Notes: generated from the letters alone by a model not told the origin. Numbered from the stretch's first letter, positions 12,173 through 25,110 are shown. The stretch is DNA of 64,000 nt from Coprinus comatus (GCA_034638255.1 JAWPGT010000048.1:62001-126000); one strand, 5' to 3'. Made by a program: numbers and translations.

Positions 12173-13372
12173 ATGTCTACTACCACTACCAATCAAACAA
12201 AACCACATCTACACCTACCTCTACCTCTACCTCCACCTCTACCTCAGATTCAATCTAATTCAATACCCAATCCAATACCTACATCCAAATCTAAATCCAA
12301 ATCCAAATCTAAATCCAACACTCGCACACTCGCAAACTCCAACACTAATAATACAAGAGAACGAAGAACCAAAACACATTTAACATTGTTGGAATATATG
12401 TGCTTATATATTCCTGGTTCTTTAAGACCTGCGTTACCTAGAGATCTTCGACCTTTTTCAGATGGTGTTGGTGTTTCACGTTTACATGAAACTGAAGATG
12501 AAGATGAAGGGGAGGAGGAAGAGGAGGAGGAAGGGGTGGTTAGGGGTGATGAAGTTGATTTGATCGAAGCTGAAGGTGAAGGTGAGGATGAGAGAAGAGG
12601 AAGAGAAGGGGTAGAAGTAGATATGGAATCACCGATACAACTTGTTACTCCCTCACATCCGAATTCTCCTATTGAATCTGGGTCTGGATTTGGGTTGGGT
12701 TTGAATTCAAGTTCGAATCCTAGTATGAGTGTGGTGAGTACACGTCGATCGAGACCTACTTCTAGAATTGAAGATGGAATTGTGAATGCGGTTAATGAGA
12801 ATGCTGTTGAAAAGGAAAAGGAAAAGAAGGAAAAGGAAAAGGAGAAGAATAAGAAGGAAAAAGGAGGAAGGAAAGGATTGTTAACGTTATTGTCAAAGGA
12901 AGGATATGAAATTGCACTTGTGCTTAATAATTCTGGAAGTACGGCAAGAGATCATTTAGCTTCTGAACGTACGTTTTTGGCGTATGTTAGAACTAGTTTG
13001 GCGTTGAGTTCTACTGGAGTCGGTACGTTTTTTTTTTTCATTTTCAAATAGTAATAAATGTTATTTACGAAATAAATACATATAGCTCTAGTTCAACTTT
13101 TAGCAATATCAGATTTCTCACCTACACAATCTTCAACAACAACCTCTTTAAAAAACAAATATGCAACACCATTAGGTTCAACTTTGATTCTGTTGGGAAT
13201 ATTAGTATTGCTTCAAGGTTGTTTTAGGTATTTTGCTATTCAGGTAGCGCTTACGAGAGGTGTGTTTCCTGCTAGTAGAATTGGTGTGGTTTGGATTGTG
13301 ATGGGTGTTTGTGTTATTGGTGGGGTGGTTTTTGGTGTTTTGATTGATGAGAAGGTTAGAGGGCGTATTTAA
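12173..13372 (+). CDS. DUF202 domain integral membrane protein
   Basis: Two exons, 12173-13022 and 13086-13372, are joined across a 63-nt intron (GTACGT...ATAG) and give 378 residues. The start sits in a good context (AAAAATGTC). The first 220 residues are low-complexity (Pro/Leu, Ser/Lys, Glu and Lys/Glu runs) apart from LEYMCLYIPGSLRPALP. The C-terminal 150 residues match the DUF202 family (related to the small VTC subunit): STARDHLASERTFLAYVRTS as the cytosolic helix entry, then three hydrophobic segments around SSTGVALVQLLAIS, LILLGILVLLQGCFRYFAIQ and IGVVWIVMGVCVIGGVVFG. The intron falls inside the first membrane helix. Fungal DUF202 proteins are vacuolar or other endomembrane proteins of unclear role. 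Confidence 0.85.
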
Positions 13373-14775
13373 GAGAGAGAAAGAGAAAATCTCTTTTGAA
13401 ATGGAATGAAAATGGTTCGGGTTGTTGGGAATCGGTGGAGATGAGATGGGAATTGGAGATTTATGGGATGTGGGGGGGTTGGATTGTGGTTTTCTTTTTT
13501 TGGAGGTTTGTTTTTCTTTCGATATTTTAGACTTTAGGTTTTGGGTGTTTTTTTTCTTTTCACTTTTGAATCTTTTCCTCCTTTGGATTAGGAAGGGAAA
13601 TATGAATGTGAAGTCGAATTACTCTTATACATAGAATGAATTAACACCCTAGCTTATGTACTATATATTTATTCTCTAGTATGAGTATGTTTTTTTTTCG
13701 TTTGATAGATACTGTAGGCGCTCTCTTTTATTTGAGAAGGACGAGATTTTCCTTTTGTGGATTGATCTATGAGCCAGGCCCGCTCTACCATTATTATGCC
13801 TGTAGGACGTACAAGACGCAGTGGTTGGTGGGCCGGTGGCACATATATATACAACACCCACAAAAAATCCCAAAAAGAGTTTCAAAGCGAAAGCGAATGG
13901 TATCTTCCTGGAGGGAGACACAAAGTGTATTGTTTATATTGCTGGGCTTCTCATACGAGAAGTATTCAGGAGGCTCATGAAAGTGGAACATTACAGCCAA
14001 ATATTCCCTATGACGATCAAGCTCTCGAAAAATGGCGTATTATTACTATTTAATACACTAGTACACGAGCAGTACTGACACTGACTTTTGCTTCTCCTCT
14101 ACTTGATATTTAGTTTGGAGCCAGCAAGCAAAATTCAGGAGTTAATTCCTACGGGTGGAGATCTGCAACAACGGCGTTAATACATTTAAAAGCATGTATA
14201 AATCATTGAGATCAACAGTTACGAGTTCAAGCAGAGGATGACCGAAGCAACCGGGCAGGACCACATAGATACCAGTAGTAACCTACCAGCAGGGACTGGA
14301 AATAACCTTGGTCTTCAACATGTACCAGGTCTAGTACCTATACTACCAACATTGGCAGTGATGACTCCTGGATCTCATGTTGAGTTATTGTCTATTATTT
14401 CTACTAGATATTGCACTACTAACACCCATTCAGACTGGATATCTGGTACTCAGTCCATTACCATCTGAACATGATATACCATTTAATTTTCCAACTTCTT
14501 CTACCATAGACTCCAAGTAATGTTCTCAAAATCCTGATGCTCTTGTCATTGTTTCTACTTATTTGTACTACCAAACAATGTCTCTCGTATATAAGGTCTA
14601 CCAAGTGTTTGTACTAGGTTTTAGGCTTTTCCGAATTATATTGTTTAGAACATTGACTTTGTTGAAAGGCTTTGTGTGCTCTACCGTGATTTGTAATCGA
14701 TCACGCTAGTGTTACATTCAAAGTCCGACGCCTGGTCACAACGAGTGAAGTAGGTATGTGATAGATGAGTCTTGT
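13373..14775 (+). other. 3' flank of the DUF202 gene and unassigned sequence
   Basis: 13,373-13,680 is GT- and T-rich and probably 3' untranslated sequence. 13,680-14,070 has several overlapping short frames on both strands with no family match. An open frame at 14,238-14,468 (MTEATGQDHIDTSS...) has no recognised domain; it could be an upstream exon of the coiled-coil gene that follows, but no splice path was found. Confidence 0.4.
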
Positions 14776-16042
14776 ATGTCATCAGAGAGTATAAATAACT
14801 CGATCTTCGTCAGAACTTGCCTTCCCAATTTCTCACTTGACTACTTGGATATCTGCTCCTGTCAGTCCATATACTCCGAGATAGTCGCAGAGAGCACGGA
14901 GCGAATCCGTCAATCCTTAGCCGAAATACTCAACTTGTCCCCAGAAGATGCCACTAGCGAGAAATTGTTCTTAACAGTGGACTGCTACCCTTGTGAGTGG
15001 TACCCTCATGTTTATTTATGCCAGGTCCTAACGATTTCACTACCTAGCTCCGCTTCCAGCATCTGAACAGAAGATGCTTGCTGAAGCACTCCCTTCGGGT
15101 ACGATAGAGATGTTCATCCTTCCTCATCTTCCGCTTGAGTACTGCCAGTGTCTTCTGCAATACCAAATCGAGTCCATTCCAGGTACTTCAAAGTTGGCTT
15201 TCTATTTCACTCTATTTCATCCTGACATTTTTTTTCTTTCGTCAAGGTGTCCCTCCGAAGAAAAAGAAGAAGAAAAAGAAGACAAAGAACCAGTCTCAGC
15301 TCACTAAACAAGCTTTGGATTGTTTTGATGAGCTCAGTCTCAACGACAACAATCGGATCATCCCGATTAGCCCAGTCCCAAACACGTCTTAGGTGGTCTT
15401 GGTCTTGATGACCTCAATAAACAGCTCTCGAAGTTGATAGAAAGATTTTCCGAGGAGAGAACTAACTGGGAAAGACTTGAAGCAACAGTTGAGGCTGAGA
15501 AGGCTGATCGGAAACGAGAGCAGGAGGCTGAGAGGGCTGAGCGAAAGAAACTTCAACAAGCGCTTGAGAACTTAGAGCAAGTACTTGACAAAGAGAGGAT
15601 CGATTGGAAGAGACAGTTTGAAGACATGCAGAAAGACCTAGAATGGGTAAACATGCACTCTCTTTTGGCAATCAACCTTACGGTCCTTACTTATAGTAGC
15701 TAGATTCTCAGACTTATCTGCCAACGCCAAATTCTTGAAGACGCACGAAGGAAATTTTTGAGATTGTATGATATTCCACACGATACTAGATTTTACAAGA
15801 CTTCAGCAAAAGACCTTAGCAACAGATTGAAAGCGGATCATGGAGAAGAACTTTCCGATGTTGCCATTTTGGTCGTGTATGGTTGTGAGGATATGTCGAG
15901 TACGCGAAACCAAGGAAACAAAGCCGCACATGAATTCGACGATGAGTATGTTCAACGGGTGACTTCCACGGCAGAATCATTCTACCGGGAACTTGTTTGT
16001 CTTAGGAATTTTGCTCGGACTCCTTCCCATTCGTCGGAATAG
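14776..16042 (+). CDS. Coiled-coil hypothetical protein, five exons
   Basis: Exons 14776-14992, 15048-15182, 15247-15336, 15393-15646 and 15704-16042 splice in frame to 344 residues. Introns are 55-64 nt; the first has a GTGAGT donor and a CTAAC branch. The third intron uses a weak GTCTCA donor, supported only because it joins DELS to GLGLDDLNKQL in frame past a stop. Domains: a Lys run (about residues 120-130), an acidic/basic coiled coil (about 165-235; ERTNWERLEATVEAEKADRK and similar heptads), and a globular tail with LSDVAILVVYGCE and RNQGNKAAHEF. The R-x2-GN-x-AAH signature recurs in uncharacterised basidiomycete proteins. Function is unknown. Left of 14776 no start-side exon was confirmed. 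Confidence 0.6.
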
Positions 16043-16422
16043 GACCCTGGACAATAGTCTTCGAGGCTAGAGCCGAAAATCTCAATTTTTTTTTTGCCCT
16101 TTTGTTCATCAAAAAACCGTCAAAATCGGCCAATTTTTGTTCATTTTAGCGGATCTGGCCTCAAAAAATCCTGAAAAAAATCTTGAAGAATCGGTTTCGG
16201 GTAACTACTCTCTACAATGATTGTTTAGCAAGTATTGAGATAATTAAAAACCCCCCGTTCCTTCATCTGCGATATTTTTTCGTGAATTGAGTGAGAGGAT
16301 AGCCTTTTCAATATTCCCAACACCTTTAGACAATGCGTCATAAATGGCAAAGTCATTGCATGTCAGGGAGACCCCTGACTCTCTAAACCCCAACCCTTGA
16401 TGTTGTTAAGGTAAGGAACATG

Positions 16423-17470
16423 TTGATTCTATCGAGGCTCGCCATGCGCAAGCAGAAGAGCATTTTTGTCTTGTAAGTTTTGCTTGTTTTGGTTCGCAAG
16501 GATTTTAACATTTAGTAGGTTTTGTTTGGGAGACGAAGTGATGAAACTGGAAAATTTGGATGTTCAGAAAGCTCTGTCACATTATGACTATGTTAAGGCG
16601 ACATATTTTGTGGGAGTCCGATGATAAAATTGCATATAAAATTCTTGAAATGATAATGCAATTTGCGACATTGGTAGATGATCCCAAAGTTGTAAGTTCA
16701 TGCCCCAATCTAAGTCTGCCTAATACTTATAGTAAACCCCTAAAAAACAGGTACTGGAAGGTTCTACACGTCGGCTGATAAGGTCACCAAAGTTGTCTAT
16801 GGTAAGGTGGTATTGTGGTACGGCAAGGTTAGCTTTAGGATAGAAATATGCTGCTCACTGCGGTATGTTCGTTATTTTTTCCCTGACCTTGGTGAAGCAT
16901 GAAGGCTTAGTGTAATCTAGATTTCGGGACGATTCTTGTTCATGAACCGAATCGTGAGGGTGGATTGTCTGTTTGTGGAAATTCGGTATACGTATTCCAT
17001 CCACTACTACGACTATTAAGACAAAATCAAAGAAGTCCAAGAAATCGAAGGGAAAGGGAAAGGGACTACTAGTAAACAAGCAGACCCAATGGATTTTGTG
17101 TACAACTTCCCTCCCTATAATCACCGTCACTAGACTACGACTCGGCGTCGGATACTCGTACAAGTGATATAGTGATTATGTTGGAAATTGTTTTAGGAGT
17201 AGGAACATATGTCTACACTACCTCAATGGTTTCTGCAATTATGGAGGCAAATGTTTTTATTGCCGCGAAAAGACATGGTTACCTGAAAAAGGGTGGTAGA
17301 ATGTAGCGAAACAGATGGAGGCAATGAAGGAAATTGTAATTGGGAAGTATAAAGATATGTCTGGTCGTGGCGCAGGAGAAGAGGCAGGGTTCCAATAATG
17401 GAAGAAGAAAATTACTGACTTTAGATTCCATTTGATGATGAATACGTTCATGAATGGTACAGGTTCTGAG
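16423..17470 (+). pseudogene. Degenerate copy of the TPR/CCCH zinc-finger gene
   Basis: Fragments line up in order with the intact gene at 49738-51655: a DSIEARHAQAEEH segment (intact: ESIEARHAKAEQH), GDEVMKLENLDVQ (intact: GDEALKKEEIFEA), the Lys-rich KSKKSKKSKGKGKG, FVYNFPPY, and a second zinc finger whose Cys residues survive (CLHYLNGFCNYGGKCFYC), followed by KYKDMSGRG. The pieces fall in all three frames with stops between, so it cannot encode the protein. The 3' end fades out near 17.5 kb. Confidence 0.75.
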
Positions 17471-18101
17471 GTCATGAGTCTCGGGCATTTGGATGATGTA
17501 ATGGATGATTCTGATGTTGATGACGATGGATATCACTGTGCCAGTAACTTGGTAATCCACACAGATTATCAAGCACTAGCGAGTATTTATCCAAGCTTTA
17601 CTTTACTCATGAGCGTAGGTCTCAGAGTAAAGTTTAGGTATGTCCTCGATAATCCAGTTAGATTATCGAGTCACCCACGCAGTGTATTGAGCAAGGTGTT
17701 GAGGTATTGAACCATGGGATAATAATGATCTTGTATGTTTCTTTTTCCTGTTGTCGGTGCCACGTTCTAACCTATAATATGCAGGATGTATTGTTTATGA
17801 TTGAATAATTTCCTTTATAGTGGAGTGACATTCCGGGTTTTAACATTGCTACTGTAACATTTCTAAATTTCTTCCTTAATATTGCAGATGTTCTCTATTT
17901 TATCCCACCAGCTTTGGAATAGAATAAACCTTTTGACTAGTCCGTCAGCTGTCCCCCGTATACTGCAGGTATAGTGACCGGGTAATGGCGAAATGTGGTG
18001 GATGTCATGTCATGACGTAGGTCCGAGGTGATTTCTACACCACAAGCCGACCCTAAGGAGGCAGATATATCAATCACGTTTTTTCAGATTTATTTCCAAA
18101 C

Positions 18102-18841
18102 ATGCCTCCTCGAACTAAGTTAACTGCGAAAAAAAGTACCGGTGGAACTATACCCAGAGCAACTCTACTCGCTAATGCTGCGGAAGCGAAGACACATGAT
18201 GAATATATGCGTCCTGTAAGTACTCTTCTTACTCGGAACACTTGCATATAATGATGTTGTAACAGAAGGCAGATGCAGCAACGAAGCGCTCCCTCATCAA
18301 GAGTGATAAATCGCTGTTGATGCAACATGGGATTATGCCCTGGAAAGCAGATGCTGAAGACCTTGTATGCACTTCTCCTTAACGGTTGGACTATCCTAAC
18401 ATTATTCATAAACTTGGTCTTTTAGCAATTCCTGGATGCCGTGAAAGCGCATTATGAGGCTAATCCGTTGCCAGCATCTAATACTACCACAACCTCGGTT
18501 AAAAACACCAACGCCCCGGGTGACACGTTCTTCGTAAGCCGATTCCCCATGATAGATTTGACCTCAGACTCAACGCATGCTCAGACAAAAGATGATGCAG
18601 CCAAAGCTCCGATGAATGAAAATCATGATGATTACGATGATTATGATGAGCAAGATGATCTCGAATCAATGCCCTATGGGTTCTCTCAGTGTGAGGTGGA
18701 TGAATTATTGTGCCAGGCCTCAAGCCTTGGGATGACGATGCTCGCGTATGTACGTTCGCAGTATTTTTGCTCATAAGATTGTTTTAGGACTTCTTGGATA
18801 CGTTGCATACTGAATATGATAAAATTGATAACGGTTATTAA
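18102..18841 (+). pseudogene. Histone-H3-tail-like PW-module gene, copy 1, frameshifted
   Basis: Exons are 18102-18215, 18266-18364, 18426-18745 and 18788-18841. Exon 1 encodes MPPRTKLTAKKSTGG followed by TIPR, close to the histone H3 N-terminus. Exon 2 ends in the first PW module (HGIMPWKADAEDL), completed in exon 3 (FLDAVKAHY). Just before the second module, copy 1 reads CCAGGCCTC where copy 2 has CCATGGTCTC; the one-base loss at about 18714-18720 throws the second PW module out of frame. The last exon (DFLDTLHTEYDKIDNGY) is preserved but unreachable. Splice sites match copy 2. It is either a recent pseudogene or encodes a C-terminally altered protein. Confidence 0.75.
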
Positions 18842-19514
18842 ATCACACTGGAGGCCGTATAATGGCAACCATTACTGTATGTTAGGTAGCATAAAGTTTA
18901 AACGTGTGTACCCTTGGTTCAAATGTCTTGTGTAATGTGTATTTAGACTCTTCGTATGCGGAATGTTCGAATCGTTTGTTACTCGTTAACCATAAATATA
19001 TACGCTTTATACACACATGTCACCGAAATGAAGATTGAATTCTGCTTAATTTATTTCCAAAGGTGTTAGTCCTAATAAAGAAGCTATCAACTGAACACAA
19101 GAGTATTGGTTTTGGCGACATGTCAGGAATTGAAAATTGACATCCGAAAAATCGATTTGCTGTGTACGTGGGTTTTTAACACCATAAATCTCGTTTTCAT
19201 AATAACATACCATACCCTTGAATTTCTGAAGCAGGAAAATGCGGCTCTAAACACTCTCTTTAAGTTTCAACCAGACTTGGAGCTACTTGCCACCGGGATA
19301 TTAGTTTGCTGGTATGTCTATTGAATGCGAGAAATCGCACTTATATTGGCTGTACTAGGCTGTACCTCTCCAAGAAAGTGCGGCTGAGTCGTAGTGGTAA
19401 GCCCGAAATAATCCGAACAATGATATTGACACATCGAAATTTAATGACTTCAGGGTTACTGTAGTCTTACTCCATATATTTATCACCCCCTGACACCAAT
19501 ATTGGTTCAATACA

Positions 19515-21261
19515 CTATGGGTTTGTATTCTCCATATTTTCGGGATGTTGCGACAAATAATTTCTGACTTGGTTTTCGAAGTTAGTGAGCATGACGTCAT
19601 CTCTTCTATCAGGTTGGTTGATTTTACGGAGTTCCAGGATGCTAAAGTATAATATAGTGCACGATGATGAGCGACTAGCATGTCATTCATAGGTGGTGAT
19701 ACTTACATCCGACATGCCTGCCAGTGGACGTAAGAGTATCAATTTCCCATTTTACCAACCTGATGTCCTACTTTGACTCACCAGAACATTAGGAAGCATT
19801 ACAGATGTGTAATAGCAGGGCACCAACCACCTTCTGTACTCCCTAGTGACAAAATATGTAATGAGTTTTGTTAGATAGCCACCAGTATCCAAGTGACTTA
19901 CCCAAGGTATACTATGAACGTCACGACATGCAATATTAACATGACAAAGAATAAGGATAGACCTGTAGGATATTGTTATCAGTACCTGACGTAGCAGAGC
20001 CCGGTAGGCATACCTTGTCTGAGGATGACCCTCGGAAGTGTAGAGTCAAGACCTGTTATACGAATCGTATGCTACACCAATGTGCCTTGTTCAGCAATTC
20101 AAACATTCGGAACAGTATCTTTAAACAGATATGTACACACCGTGACTACAAGCCCAGTGGTGAAAACATCCAAAGCGACAGAGCAAGCCTGTGAGCGTAG
20201 GTTGAATGCTGGGGAATGCACATAGATTGGGGGTACTCACAGTGATATACTTATCATAAGGTTGTTCATTAGCAACGTCATCAAAACAGGGACCACGATT
20301 GAAACTTCAAACACTCACGCGATATCGTTGCATGAACCCGTAGCCCCGAGAGCAAGCCCACTTTTCAACCCATTGGAACGGTTCCGAAAAATATTCCGAG
20401 TTGTGACCAAAGTAGACCCAACACTGAACACCAATGTAACCCAACAAACAGATAACTAGGGCATAGAGAATTCTTGGCTTGCGTCCTGTGTACCCCCATG
20501 CTCGCATCATGAGTAGACCTAACTCACTTGTAAGACTTTCTCGCTCAGGGAGAGTGTGGTACATTACATTGAGGAAGGACATTCTGTGGTGAATGGTAAT
20601 ATGACTCGTTAGTTCAATTTCGTAGCAATACAGGGAATTCTTACCAGAGACATAAGCATCAGATGTCGTCCATAGTATATCCTATCTCTGTGACATTCTT
20701 GCTGTGTAAAATTTATTGCAAGTGTCCACGCAAACACCGGCCAAGTGAATACGGAACCGAAACGACACAGCAAGTATATCACTGTAGGAAGCGACCATGG
20801 TCGTGCTTGATAGACCTAAATTTGGTGTTCATGTTACAGGTTTGCCAACATTTGAAATTACCGAGGCATACAAGTTTCAGTTCATCAGAAAATCTGTAGT
20901 AAACGTTAACATCACTATTGCCTACTAGTAGAGGTTGGTAAGGAATTGGAAAGGGGTGACTTGCAGTAGAATAAATTCGGTAATAGCAATGGGATCTGGG
21001 CAAGTTCTAAGTGTTTGCAGAAGAAGTTTTCAAGGTTGAGGTATCCTTACAAAGACCTATACACAGGGTGTGAGTCAACCATGAGACGACATATCCCTTT
21101 GGTAGGACAAAACTCACCATAAAGACAATACCGCGCCCTGTATTACATATATATACGCTCAGACATGTCATGTATAAAAGCATCAATAAGTAGACTTACA
21201 ATTGTAAATTATTGAAATTACTGACCAGCATCGCAGCAGCTTGGGGTGGAACATTCGACAT
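19515..21261 (-). CDS. Multi-copy membrane-protein gene, copy 1, exon model unresolved
   Basis: ATG 21261 gives MSNVPPQAAAMLVS before a GTAAGT donor. A large internal exon encodes MMRAWGYTGRKPRILYALVI followed by LLGYIGVQCWVYFGH, a basic patch plus a membrane helix. A later exon encodes SVALDVFTTGLVVT, a signature I know from basidiomycete seven-helix membrane proteins of the DUF6533/6534 type. The C-terminal exon reads DDVMLTNFENQVRNYLSQ and ends at a stop at 19515. The coding islands are conserved in four copies in this window, with several differences silent (for example in FTTGLVVT). I could not thread all exons without a stop, so integrity is unknown. Confidence 0.45.
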
Positions 21262-22509
21262 AAGGTATTACAACTCAAGATATGGCAGAGCGTGGGCGAG
21301 ATAGGTTGGTTCTTAAGAAACAGCTGCGGAGAAGATGGGGCCCTAAGATATATAAATGGTTTTGTAAAAACTTAACCACCACAACCTTCCAGGGCGCTCT
21401 CTATTGTATTGAACATTGAAGTTTATTTGAAGTGTACGGGGATATTATAACCTCCGAATAATATATTAATAAACTGACACTAAGACTAGATATAGTTCTG
21501 AATATTTACATTCCTCACTTATCCGTTTGACAAGACGACGTTCGTATTCCTACTCATAACAAAGAATAGAAGATATATATCTCTAATTCAATATCCAACA
21601 ATATACTATCATTGACTTATGATATTCGGTACCCATACCAATACATACATGTATCACACTACTTATTAATGAAACCCTTCTATGTATGTTGATCAAGGTA
21701 GTCGACAGCCTAGTTGGCAGCTCGAGGATTAAACTCATCCATGACCACAGTTTGCGATATCCTGATTTCTTTGATTTTACACAATTCCAACCAAAAGATG
21801 GAATGTCAACAACTTTGGTGTCAATTACTTCTCTGATAATAATCGCCGCCTACTAACGGCATCCCGGGTTGGACCCAAACGAAATACAATTTTAAGCCAC
21901 CGGTTATACAAATAATAAGAATGTGTCGGTGATGTTTCACATGTCGCTCCCATTCCAGGGGTCTAGTTAGATCTGTTGCTACGCCTTTGTAACGGGAGCA
22001 ACTCGGGAGCAACAAGTGTGATGTTTCGTTAGATTTGACAGTTGAAACGTTGACCACTGACACCCAAAAGCAGTCGGAATCAACTCGGAATCCCTCAGCT
22101 TCCAAATTTACTACCCCCGAGTACCAAATAGGATTTGATTGAGCTACACACTCTAGTATAAGGTTAAGGGATCAGACCGCAACCTACTAATTAATACGTA
22201 CCACTAATTACCTACATTATGACATTGGCCAGCTGACAAAGCTTCATGTTAATGCATATACCAACGGAAAACGAAGCAATCTCAAGAACTTGGGCTCCTA
22301 TTCGGTACAAAAACTAAAGAAACAAGCTACTAAACACAAACTTAAGAACGTCAGTAAGCCTCGCCCGATTTCAGATTTTCCGTCACCGACTTGAAATTCA
22401 TTGTAAATTTGTAACTTGTACCTGCAGTCGGAGACATTAGAGTGTGGAGCAGTATATAGAGCATACCGTGCAGCGTGCTCTCCCTAATACTCTGCGGAAC
22501 ATTATACAT

Positions 22510-23267
22510 ATGTCTTCCTCTTCCTGTACTAACCATAAGAGTCGTCCAGGTAAGTCAAGCTGGGGTGAAATAAACATTCTGTAAGTTATTTTTACTCATA
22601 GCCTTCAGCATATGTAACCGATTTTCAGCAGAAGGCCGATACACAAGTAGATCGCCCCAGACTTACCAGGAGTGATGAGTCCTTGTTGTTCCGCCATGGT
22701 ATAACGCCTTGGAAAGCGGATGCCAAGGATCGTGTACATGTTTCTCTCTAACATTCTAAGTCGACGTTACTCATAACATTGTTTCAGGATTTCTTAGAGC
22801 CATTGAAAGCTCACTACGAGGATAATCCATTACCAGAACCCTCTAATGCTTCAACCTCGTATAGAAATTCGGGGAATGTACTAGGCACGCGCTATGTGAG
22901 CCAACCTTTGTATGAGAAATTTGGTCTGTAAAACTAAAATTCATTTCTAGACAGCTGAAGACATGACTATGCCACCGAATTAACATGTTCAATATCATGA
23001 TGATAATTATGATGACTATAATGGTTCTGTATCAACAGACCAAGATATTCATGGTGACTATGATGATTGTGGAGGTCCTGTTGGCGGAGCGCCCTTTGGC
23101 TTTAGCCAGTATGATGTGGATGAGTTATAGGCTCATGGTGTCAAGCCTTGGGATAACGATCCTCAGGTATGCAGTTTTACACATACACACTATCTCGGTA
23201 CTCTTTATTCATTGCATTTTTAGGAGTTTTTGGATGATTTACATTCTCACTACAACGATTATCCTTA
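22510..23267 (+). pseudogene. PW-module gene, third paralogue, with in-frame stop
   Basis: It starts MSSSSCTNHKSRP (no H3 resemblance), then after an intron KADTQVDRPRLTRSDESLLF, module 1 HGITPWKADAKD with FLEPLKAHYEDNP in the next exon, an Asp/Tyr-rich linker (22,980-23,060) containing a stop, GFSQYDVDEL, a TAG at 23128-23130, and module 2 AHGVKPWDNDPQ with EFLDDLHSHYNDYP. Splice positions match those of the H3-tail-like copies. The corresponding end of duplication copy 2 (33.06-33.15 kb) retains only a scrap of the Asp-rich linker, so the paralogue was lost there by deletion. Confidence 0.6.
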
Positions 23268-23483
23268 GAGTATCGTGCTGAAATGTAACTCAATCTTCGC
23301 GATAGTAATAGTTGGTGTACACAGAGCTTATGTTCTCTTTGAATTTTGAAGTAGGAAGAGTAGAAATGAACTTAACAATACATTAGTATGCTGATCATAT
23401 GCCGCAACCGAAATTAAGTGATTTATTCAACGGTCATATTCTTTAAACTCTTGTAATTGCTATACTACACAGTATCACAACAA

Positions 23484-23826
23484 ATGCCTACATCTGCCTC
23501 TAGTAAATCCTCTGCTACTCCAGCTTCTAAGGCGAATTCGGCTGCAGCGTCCTGTGCTAGCACCGCAGGAAGCAATAATACTAAGTACATAAGCTGCAAG
23601 TTTACCTTTGATACGACTAATTTAGTATATATTGCTCATAAGTATATATAATGCTCTCTTACTAGAAAACTGAAGACGTTCGAATAGGACATGCCGTTTC
23701 TGCCTTTCATCACACGATACCTGATGCAGCCCAAAATGTTCATTCGGAATATGCTGTTTCCGGTTTTCACGCGAACCCGCCTGATGAAACCCAAGATATT
23801 CACACCGAATCTCTCATTTTATGGTG
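23484..23826 (+). CDS. Hypothetical Ser/Ala-rich gene with internal repeat, doubtful
   Basis: ATG 23484 opens MPTSASSKSSATPASKANSA, similar in style to the N-terminus of the PW protein at 49 kb. Past a presumed intron, a frame reads GHAVSAFHHTIPDAAQNVHS and then a related unit (YAVSGFHANPPDETQDIHT), a tandem repeat of about 23 residues. The intron phase does not join the two exons cleanly, so this may be decayed. Confidence 0.25.
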
Positions 23827-24824
23827 AAAGGCCCATGCCCTTTTGGTTCTAGCATTAACGAGGCTCGTATACTCGTTGTTAAGCTGTCATTTTAACCTGA
23901 ATGCTTTAGCGCTCAGCCCTGGCATGACGTTATGTACGCGCTATGTGTCTTTCCCGTTGTGTCACTCCTTTGCATTCTTACTTTTGACTGTATGAAATTC
24001 ATGATTTATTGAACGCTTTACTACAATAGTATGCTATGCAGTTTAGGTTTCAATTCGCTCAATTGATGTTATGTGCACCCACAAGAGTCCACAAAAGCAG
24101 GCCATCACAGGATTGATTTGATGGCAGGTCGTTCACGAATCACACGATGAAACACACATACCATTCTCCATTCTTTTCCTTCGTACATACAGTAACTTGG
24201 AGCTTCCATAAACTCTTCAAAGAGTCGAAATAGCAAATGCCACTCTGGCTGCTGGCTGGCAGTGATACTCCACAGTCAGACTTGTGACATCACTCCTGGA
24301 CCACACATTGACTATGCAACAACTATGTGACTCCTATGGACTTCACCATACAACTTCAGATCTTCCTTTTTTACAGCTAGTAATGGCCCAACTTGACGTA
24401 CTTTAATTGATGCTAGAAAATACTCACCTGTTCTTAGATGAATGTCTTATATATGGCTACCAGATATAGTGATCTGGAGTATTCTCGTTCTCTCAGTACA
24501 TTCCCTCGAATGTTCTCCTTCTCTTCTAGAACCACCTCTCAGTTTATCCTTTACAATCCCCACTCTCTCCATTATTCTATAACAATTCTAGATCCTATAT
24601 ATTTCACATGTCTGGGTATCTTTTCATTCCTCTTTACCTTACCCCTATTCTCTCTATCATATATAATAGCCTTTGGTTGTACTTAGAGGATTTAGCTTCT
24701 TTGGAATTGATAGAACTTAACACTCTCTTCGGTTCTATAAGACTCATGTGACTCGACTTAACTTCTGGTTACTCAAACATCACACCAGAACATTACATCT
24801 GCTGATTGTGAATATTTCAAAACT

Positions 24825-25110
24825 ATGGGCAAGAAGATGAAGGACAAGAAGGTCAAGGTCGTGCTGTTCAGCTTTATTTCCTTTTTTCAGGTCTTGTTCT
24901 GTCTATTGAGATTTTGATATCATGGATTCTGTTATTGAATAATCAGATACTCAAGGTCTTGTCCATTGTGTCAAGAGGTCATTTTTATCACTGCATATAT
25001 CTTGGAAGACCATGTGTCTCAAGGAGAAGAAGCTAAGGAGGCTGACCAGGTGGAGGGCAAGGAGGTTACCATTGGGAGGGAGGTAACAACAATGTAGTTA
25101 GTATTGGTAT
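24825..25110 (+). pseudogene. Degenerate MGKKMK-type small gene, copy 1
   Basis: ATGGGCAAGAAGATGAAG opens MGKKMKDKKVKV and runs into a stop. Downstream, SQGEEAKEADQVEGKEVTI aligns with PEGEEAKKADEIESEGVTI on the minus strand near 44.8 kb. The two loci are diverged duplicates of one small gene of unknown function. Confidence 0.4.

Larger units (their letters stand above)
16423..22500. repeat. Segmental duplication, copy 1
   Basis: This carries, in order, a degenerate CCCH gene, the H3-tail-like gene, a minus-strand membrane-protein gene and a flank ending at CTCCCTAATACTCTGCGGA. The same order recurs at 26824-33070 with long near-identical stretches, for example across the H3-tail-like gene. 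Copy 1 keeps the region of the second zinc finger (17.17-17.95 kb) that copy 2 lacks, and does not have the TIR element and solo LTR found in copy 2. Confidence 0.85.

Noticed and set aside
18074..18409. Minus-strand 111-codon frame across the H3-tail-like gene
   Set aside because: It is antisense to spliced exons and its repeat at 27,770-28,060 is due to the segmental duplication.
19973..20225. Frames such as RKCRVKTCYTN on the plus strand, repeated in the other copies
   Set aside because: They are antisense to the SVALDVFTTGLVV exon region of the membrane-protein gene; conservation comes from the sense strand.
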